This document shows, one piece after another, positions 15,842 through 22,963 of a stretch of 32,101 nt of DNA. The notes under the pieces were generated by a model. It worked only from the letters and a program-made list of their open reading frames with translations, ran no database searches and was not told the DNA's origin. Source of the stretch: Tenacibaculum sp. (GTDB taxonomy: Bacteria > Bacteroidota > Bacteroidia > Flavobacteriales > Flavobacteriaceae); the NCBI GenBank assembly GCA_020629275.1, contig JAHDDQ010000034.1, positions 1 through 32,101 on the forward strand, written 5' to 3'. The stretch's first letter is position 1. The number at the start of each line of letters is the position of its first letter. A program made the position numbers and the translations under genes.

Positions 15842-16549
15842 TTATTTATAATCTTTACAAAAATACTTTTTAATCATATACCTAGTAATCGGCTTTAATG
15901 TTTTTCCTGTTTCTGGGTGTAACCCAAGTGATGTAAATATTTCTAACTTGCCTTTTCTATTCTTCCCGTACCATATTTTTACATTTCCGTTTTCACTAAA
16001 ATATTTAATATCACAGCTCGGTTTAATTTTTTTAAAATGTTTAATTCGTTCCTGTTTATAGATTTTAAGTTGTTTAATATCATATTTCTTCGGGTTAAAT
16101 TTAGTTTCAGTGTAATGAGTTTCATTCCATACCATCCATCTTTGTTTCTCAACGGAAAAATAAGCTATTGAAGAAATTACTAATAACATGCTTAAAATGA
16201 ATATAGCTTTGTTTTTTTTAATCATTTCGATGTATCCCGTTCTATCATAGTTTACTATAGTGATCTCTCCAGCTTTTTTTATTGAATTTTTTGATACAAA
16301 ATCTTCATAACTCTTATAGTCTAAATATTCTGCTGACTTATTTAAAAGATCAGAACTTGGGTTACTAGTAATTTCAATATCATTTTCTATATATTTTTTA
16401 TGATAACGTATAAATGTTATACTATTTACGTTCAATTTAAGCTTTTCAGTAAAGTGCTCTTCTAAATGATTAGATAAGCCATTTCTTGTGGTGCTACCTG
16501 ATTGGTCTTTTGCTTTTTTAAAAACGGCTTCGAATAATTTTTTTTTCAT
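15842..16549 (-). CDS. Membrane protein of unknown function with conserved N- and C-terminal domains
   Basis: The 235-residue protein has a cytoplasmic N-terminal domain (1-90) of the form KLFEAVFKKAKDQSGSTTRN, with SYEDFV near 80-85; one membrane helix at about 114-130 (AIFILSMLLVISSIAYF); and a C-terminal domain with KIWYGKNRKGKLEIF and LGLHPETGKTLKPITRYMI. Both end domains look like ones I associate with flavobacterial proteins of unknown role, the first resembling a small DNA-binding-like helical domain. It is transcribed away from the lipoprotein/two-component operon, from a region containing a long dyad (16595-16669). It could be a membrane-tethered regulator, but no function is established. 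Confidence 0.65.
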   Translation of the reverse strand: MKKKLFEAVFKKAKDQSGSTTRNGLSNHLEEHFTEKLKLNVNSITFIRYHKKYIENDIEITSNPSSDLLNKSAEYLDYKSYEDFVSKNSIKKAGEITIVNYDRTGYIEMIKKNKAIFILSMLLVISSIAYFSVEKQRWMVWNETHYTETKFNPKKYDIKQLKIYKQERIKHFKKIKPSCDIKYFSENGNVKIWYGKNRKGKLEIFTSLGLHPETGKTLKPITRYMIKKYFCKDYK

Positions 16550-16594
16550 GATTTATAGTTAGTTGTTAATGAAATGTCAAGTATTTACATCTAC

Positions 16595-16669
16595 AAAGAA
16601 TAGACATTTTATAAACATTAATGTCTAAACATAAATGTATTGATAATGATGTCTTTATGTTCTATTCTT
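16595..16669. promoter_or_regulatory. Dyad with repeated GACAT/ATGTC words
   Basis: AAAGAATAGACAT (16595-16607) is mirrored by ATGTTCTATTCTT (16657-16669), one inserted base apart from perfect, across 49 bp that contain further ATGTC and ACATAAATG words. It lies 46 bp upstream of the minus-strand membrane-protein gene and faces the divergent lipoprotein operon. A regulator-binding region is plausible; nothing else is seen in the 16560-16921 gap except the palindrome at 16827. Confidence 0.3.
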
Positions 16670-16826
16670 ATTCGCTATTTCTTCCTTCATTTGTACAAGA
16701 ATTGATAAACGCCTTAGTCGTAATAAGGTTTACGAAATCATTAATTCTAGATATAGGAGCATTAAGCGAGTTCTTTTAAAAAGGGAAGATTTAAAAGACT
16801 AGCCTTCTCTCCTTACTTCCCAAAAA

Positions 16827-16838
16827 TCAGACGTCTGA
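16827..16838. promoter_or_regulatory. 12-bp perfect palindrome upstream of the lipoprotein gene
   Basis: TCAGACGTCTGA is a perfect palindrome 84 bp before the lipoprotein start codon. Its relative GC richness stands out in this AT-rich gap. It could be an operator for the lipoprotein/kinase operon; no binding protein can be named. Confidence 0.25.
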
Positions 16839-16921
16839 AATGGCACTTCAATGTGCTTTTAAATGCAATCGATGAAATACTCGAACAGCAACACTATTGT
16901 CTAATTTTTAACGATTACAAA

Positions 16922-17104
16922 ATGAAAAAAACAATTTTAATAATAATTACGGTTTTCCTTAATTTAGGATTACTGTCATGCACAGATAATGATGAATTAG
17001 TAACAAAAGAGTATGTAGATAGTTCTATCCAAGCAAATGAAAACTGCTGTGGTGAAGATGGAGAAATATTACCACCACCTCCTCCTCCGCCGAAAGGGGA
17101 CTAG
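16922..17104 (+). CDS. Tiny Pro-rich lipoprotein upstream of a sensor kinase
   Basis: The start at ATG 16922 is chosen over the in-frame ATG at 16853 because it gives a standard lipoprotein leader, MKKTILIIITVFLNLGLLSC, with lipobox GLLSC. After the Cys20 anchor come a short acidic segment (TDNDELVTKEYVDSS), a Cys-Cys pair (NENCCGED) and a tail GEILPPPPPPPKGD with seven consecutive prolines. The mature peptide is only about 40 residues. The TPR histidine kinase gene starts 46 bp downstream in the same direction. A role as a small partner or signal for the kinase is an inference from position; no family is recognised. Confidence 0.65.
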   Translation: MKKTILIIITVFLNLGLLSCTDNDELVTKEYVDSSIQANENCCGEDGEILPPPPPPPKGD

Positions 17105-17150
17105 AATTAGAGCTTATATAAGCTTTAAAAAGATTTATTAAATTAGAGGA

Positions 17151-18797
17151 ATGAGAAAAGTAAAAGAATCATTCCTCTTTTTTATTTGTTTACTATTAAG
17201 TTTTCAATCAATTAGCCAAAGTAAAACGGACAGTTTAAGTTATTACTCCAACTTAACTAAATACCCCAGACAAGATTCAGATTTAATCAAAGCGTACACT
17301 TATTTTGATCGTGTTTTAAAAGAAGCTAAAAGGACGAATAATAAAAATAATATAGGTTATTGTTTATTATATAAAGCAAGTATTGAATATAAAGGAGGGT
17401 TTTATAATGAAAGTGAACAAAGTGCAATTACAGCCTTAGAGTTAATAGATAAAGAGAAAAACTCAGAGTATTTAAAAAGCCTTAGACCAGGTTTGTATAA
17501 TCACCTAGGAATTCTATATAGAGCTCAAAAAAATTTTAGTCAAGCACACAGTTTATACCACCAAGCTCTTAAGTTTTCCGACAGTCTAAAAGATAGCCTT
17601 ACGATCTATAATAATATTGCTAATGTTTTTAAAGAAGAAAGGAAATTTGAAAGCGCAAAAAGAACGTTAATTAAAGCTTATGAAAAAGTACAAGACAGTA
17701 ATGAAACAATTATCAAAGCACGAGTTCTTGATAATTTAGGTGTAGTAAAATCTAAAACGGATAGTACTAAAGGTCTTGAAGAAATGTTAGGAGCATTGAA
17801 AATAAGAGAAGCTAAGTATAATACTATTGGAATTTATAGTAGTTATAATCATTTAGCAGAATACTATAAAAGCATTTCTAACCTATCAAAAGCTAAAAAG
17901 TATGCTAGAAAAAGTTTATCGATTGCACAAAAACTAAATAGTGCTACATACATACAAAACTCACTAGGATTAATTATTGAATTGAAAGAGGATATAGATA
18001 TTAAAAGGTATAAAAAATTAAATGACAGTATCATACAAGCAAAACAGAGAAGTGCTAATAGGTTTGCGTTGTTAAAGTACGATACATCTAAACAAAAACG
18101 AATAGCAAAAGAGAATGAGTTAAAAACAGAAAGACAGAAGAAATTGACTTTGTTCTATCAGTTTTTAGGGGCTGTTATTTTTTTATTACTTATTGGAAGT
18201 TATTTCTTTTATAAAGAAAAGCATAAGAAAAAAATTGTAGAAAGAGTTATTCAAACTGAAGGTAGAATTTCAAAAAAAGTTCACGACGTAATAGCTAATG
18301 ATGTATATCATGTAATTGCCAAAATACAGACGAAAAGTAGTTCTCAAAAAGAGATTTTAGATGATTTAGAAAAAGTATACGGTAAGGCTAGAAATATTTC
18401 TAGAGATAATAATACTATTGAAGAGGATATGGATTTTCATGAATTATTAAATGATTTATTTAATAGTTATCAAAGTGAAATAATTTCAATAATTACAAAA
18501 GGGCTAAAAAATATTGACTGGAGAAAAGTAACTATCCATAAAAAAAATATGCTATATAGAGTGGTCAAAGAATTAATGACCAATATGTCAAAATACAGTA
18601 AAGCAAATTTAGTAACGTTAGCTTTTGAACAGAATAATAGACATACAATTATTACCTATAAAGATAACGGTATAGGCTGCTCATTATCAAAAAAGAACGG
18701 ATTATTAAATGCGGAAAACCGTATAAAATCTGTCAATGGACAAATTATCTTTGAGTCAGAATTAGGAAATGGATTTAAAGCAAAAATAACTATTTAA
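17151..18797 (+). CDS. TPR-containing sensor histidine kinase (NarL/HPK7 type)
   Basis: The 548-residue kinase begins with a signal peptide (to about residue 22), followed by a periplasmic region of tetratricopeptide repeats (about 40-275), a coiled linker, one membrane helix (about 332-354), and a cytoplasmic kinase core. The phosphorylated histidine is His378 in ISKKVHDVIANDVYHVI, a HisKA_3-like dimerisation helix. The ATPase domain keeps its N box (RVVKELMTNMSKYSKAN) and G1 box (DNGIGC), and ends with a G2-like ELGNGFKAKI. TPRs suggest sensing by protein-protein contact. The response regulator gene begins one base after its stop, so they form a cognate pair acting by His-to-Asp phosphotransfer. 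Confidence 0.9.
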   Translation: MRKVKESFLFFICLLLSFQSISQSKTDSLSYYSNLTKYPRQDSDLIKAYTYFDRVLKEAKRTNNKNNIGYCLLYKASIEYKGGFYNESEQSAITALELIDKEKNSEYLKSLRPGLYNHLGILYRAQKNFSQAHSLYHQALKFSDSLKDSLTIYNNIANVFKEERKFESAKRTLIKAYEKVQDSNETIIKARVLDNLGVVKSKTDSTKGLEEMLGALKIREAKYNTIGIYSSYNHLAEYYKSISNLSKAKKYARKSLSIAQKLNSATYIQNSLGLIIELKEDIDIKRYKKLNDSIIQAKQRSANRFALLKYDTSKQKRIAKENELKTERQKKLTLFYQFLGAVIFLLLIGSYFFYKEKHKKKIVERVIQTEGRISKKVHDVIANDVYHVIAKIQTKSSSQKEILDDLEKVYGKARNISRDNNTIEEDMDFHELLNDLFNSYQSEIISIITKGLKNIDWRKVTIHKKNMLYRVVKELMTNMSKYSKANLVTLAFEQNNRHTIITYKDNGIGCSLSKKNGLLNAENRIKSVNGQIIFESELGNGFKAKITI

Positions 18798-18798
18798 T

Positions 18799-19470
18799 AT
18801 GTTCAAAAAAGTTTTGGTAGCTGAGGATATGGATGATATCAACAAAGGAGTAATAACAACTTTAAAAGAACTTGGTATAGCAACTATAGATAAAGTACAG
18901 TATTGTGATGATGCTTATTTAAAAATAAATAAAGCTATTTATGATAAAGAACCTTATGACTTACTCATTACCGATTTATCGTTCATAGAAGACTATAGAG
19001 AGCAAAAATATAAGTCAGGAGAAGAGCTAGTTAAAGTATTGAGAGAAAAAGAAATTAATATTCACATCATTGTATTTTCTGTTGAAGACCGATTACAGCG
19101 TGTAAGAAGATTAATAAATAATTATGCTATAAATGCCTATGTTTCTAAAGGACGTAATGGCTTAAGAGATTTAAATGAAGCAATTAATAGTATCTACTTA
19201 AAAAAAAGTACGCTATACCTTTCCAATAGGGTTGATAAAGCACAAAAAAAATCTAATGACAATGATATAAGTAATTACGATGTTTTATTAATGAAAAAAT
19301 TAGCTGATGGTTTATCACAGTCAGAAATTAGTGAAAACTTTATAGTTAATGATATTTCTCCTAGTAGTATTAGTTCGATAGAAAAACGACTGAATAAATT
19401 AAAAGATATTTTTAGGGCTAGTAATACAACTCAATTAATTGCTTTAGCCAAAGATCAAGGTTTTATATAA
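18799..19470 (+). CDS. LuxR/NarL-type response regulator
   Basis: The 223-residue protein has a receiver domain (1-125) with the acidic pair Glu9-Asp10 (VAEDMDD), phosphorylation site Asp59 (LLITDLSF) and the conserved lysine in YVSKGRNG, followed by a helix-turn-helix domain (about 155-215; MKKLADGLSQSEISENF then SPSSISSIEKRLNKL). The DNA-binding domain is LuxR-like but divergent. It starts one base after the kinase stop and should be phosphorylated by it. Dimers of such regulators bind inverted repeats; the TACGGA-N2-TCCGTA dyads at 2177 and 19758 are possible but unproven targets. Confidence 0.88.
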   Translation: MFKKVLVAEDMDDINKGVITTLKELGIATIDKVQYCDDAYLKINKAIYDKEPYDLLITDLSFIEDYREQKYKSGEELVKVLREKEINIHIIVFSVEDRLQRVRRLINNYAINAYVSKGRNGLRDLNEAINSIYLKKSTLYLSNRVDKAQKKSNDNDISNYDVLLMKKLADGLSQSEISENFIVNDISPSSISSIEKRLNKLKDIFRASNTTQLIALAKDQGFI

Positions 19471-19553
19471 TTACACTACTTAAGGTTTTCCATAATACTT
19501 AGACAAGTCGGGGTTTTAAATTTGAAGAATATTAATCTATAAAATTTAAAATC

Positions 19554-19735
19554 ATGGGAAAACCCAAATTTGTAATTAAAAAAGAAGTAATGGAGAGTTT
19601 ATGTTTAATTTAAAATCAGCTAATGGAGAAACTATAGCTACTAGTGAAGGTTATTCAACAAAACAAGGTTGCAAAAATGGAATTAATTCTGTCAAAGAGA
19701 ATGCTCCTAATGCAGAAGTTGAAGACTTATCCTAA
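19554..19735 (+). pseudogene. Frameshifted DUF1508 (YegP-like) gene
   Basis: The frame from ATG 19554 reads MGKPKFVIKKEV and then stops. Restoring one A near 19588-19590 joins it to NGEFMFNLKSANGETIATSE, followed by YSTKQGCKNGINSVKENAPN, ending at TAA 19735: a full 60-residue DUF1508 domain with the family's NLKxANGETIxxSExY pattern. The single-base loss is therefore most likely an inactivating frameshift, or a sequencing error. A 44-residue remnant could still start at ATG 19601. YegP-like proteins are small, usually two-domain proteins of uncertain role. It sits between the response regulator and a strong terminator. Confidence 0.75.
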
Positions 19736-19757
19736 AAAAACACACTATAAAAACTAG

Positions 19758-19790
19758 AGCCTTACGGAATTCCGTAAGGCTTTCTTTTGT
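19758..19790 (+). terminator. Terminator with a 24-bp perfect palindrome
   Basis: Bases 19758-19781 form a perfect 24-bp palindrome (arm AGCCTTACGGAA) followed by TTCTTTTG. It ends the two-component/DUF1508 unit. Its centre is the same TACGGA-N2-TCCGTA core as the dyad at 2177-2196. Confidence 0.75.
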
Positions 19791-19829
19791 AATCGATTTA
19801 AGTTTGATGAGTAATTTAAAACTATAAAT

Positions 19830-20141
19830 ATGTCACACTATAACTTAATTAAGCAAGCCATTAAAAACCGCCAGTGTGTAACGTGTATATATAGGGGACA
19901 TAAAAGAAAAATGACTCCACATGTAATTGGTACAAAAGGAGGTGTACAACAAGCTTTATTTTATCAATATGGGGGAACTTCTAATTCTGGTTTAAGCTCT
20001 AATTCAGCAAGAAACTGGAGATGTATACCAGTAAATAAAATTGAAAGCCTCTTAATTAATTCAGATTCTTTCCAAACAGCAAATAATCACTCAAGAACGC
20101 AAACATGTGTTGATTTTATTGATGTTGAAATAAACTATTAA
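19830..20141 (+). CDS. Small island protein of unknown function, faintly WYL-like
   Basis: The 103-residue protein has an organised core: VTCIYRGHKRKMTPHVIGTK, QQALFYQYGGTSNSGLSS and NWRCIPVNKIESL. The order (short helix, IxYRGHxRxxxPHxIG, LxYQxGG, WRCxxVxxI) recalls the WYL ligand-binding fold without its usual DNA-binding part, but the resemblance is weak and I would not assign a function. It is cytoplasmic, with no signal peptide. It starts 49 bp after the palindromic terminator and is followed by the next small gene after 14 bp, so it leads a likely five-gene unit reaching 22184. Confidence 0.6.
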   Translation: MSHYNLIKQAIKNRQCVTCIYRGHKRKMTPHVIGTKGGVQQALFYQYGGTSNSGLSSNSARNWRCIPVNKIESLLINSDSFQTANNHSRTQTCVDFIDVEINY

Positions 20142-20155
20142 CTAATAGAAAAATT

Positions 20156-20392
20156 ATGAAATATAAAGTAATACCATTTGTAGCCTCAATAGATTCAAAA
20201 AAGGAGAATTCATCTCATGTTGCAGAGCAATTAGAAGAGATTGTTAAACATCATTCTAATCAAGGATGGAAATATATTCGTTTAGAAAGTGTATCAACTT
20301 TTGTTAAACCAGACAATGGTTGTTTTGGGTTTGGAGCGACTCAGGGTTATACAACTTCAAGGCAAATACTTGTTTTTAGTAAGTCAGAATGA
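20156..20392 (+). CDS. DUF4177-like small protein
   Basis: The 78-residue protein reads MKYKVIPFVASIDSKKENSS, then a helix (VAEQLEEIVKHHSNQGWKYI) and a strand-turn-strand end (LESVSTFVKP, CFGFGATQGYTTSRQILVF). The opening strand, the central amphipathic helix ending in Gly-Trp-x-Tyr/Phe and the closing strands follow the DUF4177 plan. Function unknown. Its stop overlaps the next start by 4 bp (ATGA), giving translational coupling to the YidD-like gene. Confidence 0.7.
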   Translation: MKYKVIPFVASIDSKKENSSHVAEQLEEIVKHHSNQGWKYIRLESVSTFVKPDNGCFGFGATQGYTTSRQILVFSKSE

Positions 20393-20679
20393 AAATTATA
20401 TTACTCTTTATAATAAAAATTTACTGGAAATTTATACCAGACTCTAAACGTCGAGTATGCCTTTTTAAAACGTCTTGTTCAAATTATGTATACAAGAATG
20501 CAAAAGAGAAAGGATTAGTTGCAGGATTGAAAGCATTAAAGTTTAGAATTAGAAATTGTAATGCTAATTACATCATAATTAAAGTGAAAAAAAAGGTAAT
20601 CTTAATTACAGGAGAGAATATAGTTTTTGAGGAAAGTGAAATCAATGATTATCTATTAAATTTTAACAAAAAAATATAA
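20389..20679 (+). CDS. YidD-like membrane protein insertion factor
   Basis: The 96-residue protein has a hydrophobic start (MKIILLFIIKIYWKFIPDSK) and then the YidD hallmark, a CLFKTSCSNYVYKNAKEKGL segment followed by AGLKALKFRIRNCN, matching the family pattern CxFxPTCSxYxxxAxxxHGxxxGxxxxxxRxxRC. YidD helps the YidC insertase place proteins in the inner membrane, but the usual chromosomal copy lies beside rnpA or yidC; this one is in a tRNA island and is divergent (KTS for PTS, NCN at the end). The C-terminal 30 residues are extra. It may be a paralogue serving the membrane proteins of the island. Confidence 0.7.
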   Translation: MKIILLFIIKIYWKFIPDSKRRVCLFKTSCSNYVYKNAKEKGLVAGLKALKFRIRNCNANYIIIKVKKKVILITGENIVFEESEINDYLLNFNKKI

Positions 20680-21758
20680 TGAAGAAATTTGTTGTTTTAA
20701 CTTTTATATTGATAAATATAAAGGCTAGTTCTCAAAACACAGTAAATGTTTCTAATCTAAATGTCAAACTATCATTTGGTGAAACGAAAAATTATTTCTT
20801 CGCTTTTGAAAAAGGTGATACAATTGTATTTAATTTGAAAATGATTAAAGGCAAACATATTAGGATTCTAGAAATCCATGACTCAGAAAATGGTATTAAG
20901 TATACTAAATTCAAGGCAAATAATATATCAAATAAAAAAATTAAGGTTTTAAAAAAAGGTGTTTATCGTTTCAAATTTTATAGTGAAGCTATTTTTAACC
21001 GAGTCGCTAATGTAAATATTCAAAGAATACCAGCAGATGATAGTTTAAAAGATTTTAATACAAATTGGAAATGGGAAACAGTAAGAGATACAACATATAC
21101 CCATTATACAAAGGATAGTTTAATAGGTTATAAAACAATTCTTTCTAAAGAAACTATTAAAGAATTGAAGAATGAGGAGGTTAAGGAAATAACGTTGATT
21201 GATAAAACCCAAAGAGTACACTCTTTTTACAATGGAAATAGTAGTAAAACCTATTTAAAAGTAGATTTACCAACACTAAATAATAGTAGGTTTAAAGAGG
21301 AAAATTTAATAGCATGGTCGTATTGGATAGGTGTTGGTCAACAATCTAAAAAGGCCTACGACGAGAATATTCGAGGAATGATTAAACTACTTAAAAAAGG
21401 AGCTGGAGTATATTTTCAAACGCCACTTGCAGGTATAGCAATTGGAGCAATAACTAATTTAATAACACCACAAAATGGAGATGACGTTGAATATTGTTTT
21501 GTAGTTGATTTTGAGAATATCAAAAATTTTTTGAACAACCAACAGTTCTATTTATTTGATAAAGGCAAAGGAATAGCGGCATATGGACGTAATGATAAAA
21601 ATAAAACAGGTTCATTTTATATTGGTTTGTCCAACGATAATTTAATTAGAGGTATAGATGTAAATGTAAAGATTGTAGCTGTCAAGGAAATCAGAAATTA
21701 TGAAAACGTAACTTATGACAGAGAAAAAAAAAGAACCACAATATCGTACGCTCAATAA
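20679..21758 (+). CDS. Exported protein of unknown function
   Basis: The 359-residue protein overlaps the YidD-like stop by one base (TAATG). Residues 1-19 (MKKFVVLTFILINIKASSQ) form a signal peptide. The first 100 mature residues form a beta domain with LSFGETKNYFFAFEKGDTIV, resembling a carbohydrate- or pre-peptidase-C-like sandwich; the rest includes KWETVRDTTYTHYTKDSLIG, a hydrophobic glycine-rich GAGVYFQTPLAGIAIGAITN (about 248-268) and a final strand-rich part. No catalytic motif is recognised. It is probably periplasmic or outer-membrane attached. Confidence 0.6.
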   Translation: MKKFVVLTFILINIKASSQNTVNVSNLNVKLSFGETKNYFFAFEKGDTIVFNLKMIKGKHIRILEIHDSENGIKYTKFKANNISNKKIKVLKKGVYRFKFYSEAIFNRVANVNIQRIPADDSLKDFNTNWKWETVRDTTYTHYTKDSLIGYKTILSKETIKELKNEEVKEITLIDKTQRVHSFYNGNSSKTYLKVDLPTLNNSRFKEENLIAWSYWIGVGQQSKKAYDENIRGMIKLLKKGAGVYFQTPLAGIAIGAITNLITPQNGDDVEYCFVVDFENIKNFLNNQQFYLFDKGKGIAAYGRNDKNKTGSFYIGLSNDNLIRGIDVNVKIVAVKEIRNYENVTYDREKKRTTISYAQ

Positions 21759-21803
21759 AACTAGAATGAATATCAATGAAACTCAGGTTAGAGTGCCTAT
21801 AGA

Positions 21804-22184
21804 ATGAAATCATTAAAAGAAATTGTATTAGTTATATTTTTTATGTGTGCCTTTAATATTGAAGCACAAATTGTTTACACAACTAAATCAGGAAAGAAAT
21901 ACCATAAGCAAAACTGTAGGTTTTTGAAGTATTCTCAGAAAAAGACAACAATAGCAAAATCTAAGGCGTTAGGTTTTTTAGCATGTAAAATATGTAAACC
22001 AAAAGTTAATAATACATCCAATATTACAAATAGCAAAAGCAATAATTTAATACCTAAAAGAAAAACTAGAAAGAAAAAACATTCTCAAAAGATTAATGCA
22101 TCTCAATGCATAGGAAAAACTAAGTCAGGAAGAAGATGTAGGAGAAAAACAAAAAATATAAATAGAAGGTGTTATCAACATTAA
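21804..22184 (+). CDS. Exported protein with two small zinc-knuckle motifs
   Basis: The 126-residue protein has a signal peptide (to about residue 21, FNIEAQ). The first part contains TTKSGKKYHKQNCRFLKYSQ and ACKICKP, a His-x3-Cys...Cys-x2-Cys arrangement like the small zinc module related to the Ada metal-binding domain. A basic linker of about 40 residues follows, and the C-terminus reads QCIGKTKSGRRCRRKT...RRCYQH, a Cys/His motif found as a short repeat in many bacterial proteins of unknown role. It is the last gene before the right end of the island, 137 bp from the repeat. Function unknown. Confidence 0.65.
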   Translation: MKSLKEIVLVIFFMCAFNIEAQIVYTTKSGKKYHKQNCRFLKYSQKKTTIAKSKALGFLACKICKPKVNNTSNITNSKSNNLIPKRKTRKKKHSQKINASQCIGKTKSGRRCRRKTKNINRRCYQH

Positions 22185-22321
22185 TTTTTAAAGACTCATT
22201 AAAAAGTGATATTAATATTTTTATAACAATATGATCCAATATACCCTTTTCAGAAGATAAGGATATAAAAGTTTTTATGTGTGCTTGAATTTTTAACAGT
22301 AGTTGATAAAGACATTCAAGC

Positions 22322-22372
22322 ATCCGCTCGACACCTCAAAAACCCTTGTAATCGTAAGATTACAAGGGTTTT
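22322..22372 (+). repeat. Right direct repeat (attR-like) of the island with an intact terminator hairpin
   Basis: Carries the last 15 nt of tRNA-Cys without the rest of the gene. The hairpin here (22341-22370) has a perfect 13-bp stem AACCCTTGTAATC/GATTACAAGGGTT around GTAA with T-runs on both sides, so it now probably ends the minus-strand DUF2383 gene. The perfect stem suggests this is the ancestral chromosomal terminator. Confidence 0.85.
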
Positions 22373-22427
22373 TATATTCACGGGAACATCGGGGTGGGAA
22401 CTACCGAATATTGTTTATAAAATTAGA

Positions 22428-22880
22428 TTATTTAATTTCTTCTAATTTCTTAATTAAGATTGTATCGTTTAAGATTGAATCTCTGTGGTTCTTTAAGATA
22501 TCTGAAGTTGATTGTGGTAAATGCTCTTTAGAATTTATCACTTCATTATATTCTTCTATGGATGCTTTTTCTCCTCTAATGGCTTCTTCTAGCATTGATT
22601 CATCTGCATCTGATGAGAAAAAAGCTTTTGTATCCATCCAAGCTCTGTGTGCAGTTCCTGTACTACTTCCACCTTTATCTGGCGTTTGTCCGAATGATCT
22701 AATTTCTGCTTTCAGTTCTTTTCCAAATCTCTTGCGCTCTTCTGCTTTTCTCTGGAATAAGCTTGTTAAAACTTCACTATTAACATTTTCTGCTGCAGTT
22801 TTATATCCTTTTTCTGCATCATAATTCTTTTCTAATAATCCGTTTAACTGATTTGATACTTCTTTTGTGTAATTGTACAT
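22428..22880 (-). CDS. DUF2383 (PA2169-type) four-helix-bundle protein
   Basis: The start at ATG 22880 (MYNYTKEVSNQLNGLLEKNY) is preferred over the longer frame from 22937, as the family begins at this point. The 150-residue protein is a ferritin-like helical bundle with the family's LLEKNYDAEKGYKTAAENV helix, RFGKELKAEIRSFGQTP, and RGEKASIEEYNEVI. Members accumulate under stress and may bind metal, but no function is proven. It is the last gene of a minus-strand unit with 22964 and 23200, whose shared promoter carries the AraC-type sites. Confidence 0.88.
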   Translation of the reverse strand: MYNYTKEVSNQLNGLLEKNYDAEKGYKTAAENVNSEVLTSLFQRKAEERKRFGKELKAEIRSFGQTPDKGGSSTGTAHRAWMDTKAFFSSDADESMLEEAIRGEKASIEEYNEVINSKEHLPQSTSDILKNHRDSILNDTILIKKLEEIK

Positions 22881-22963
22881 AATTATTTTATTTTTGATTG
22901 ATAAGTAATTTTTTTTAAGATGCTCACTTTTTGACATCTATCGTAGGTAATAATAATGTTACA

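Larger units (their letters stand above)
15342..22372. mobile_element. tRNA-Cys genomic island flanked by 51-bp direct repeats
   Basis: Bases 15342-15392 and 22322-22372 are identical at 50 of 51 positions, offset by exactly 6,980 bp. The repeated unit starts in the T arm of tRNA-Cys (ATCCGCTCGACACCT) and extends through the terminator hairpin. One intact tRNA remains at the left and only the 3' fragment lies at the right, the classic outcome of tyrosine-recombinase integration into a tRNA 3' end. Cargo: a decayed transposase-like region, a membrane protein, a Pro-rich lipoprotein, a two-component pair, a broken DUF1508 gene and five small genes. No integrase or excisionase is found, so it is either non-autonomous or has lost it. 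Confidence 0.8.

Noticed and set aside
22120..22323. 67-codon minus-strand frame at the right end of the island
   Set aside because: It overlaps the end of the zinc-knuckle gene, runs into the repeat, and has no family resemblance; it looks like AT-rich noise.
22303..22824. 173-codon plus-strand frame across the right repeat
   Set aside because: It is antisense to the well-supported DUF2383 gene and begins by reading through the tRNA fragment and terminator.
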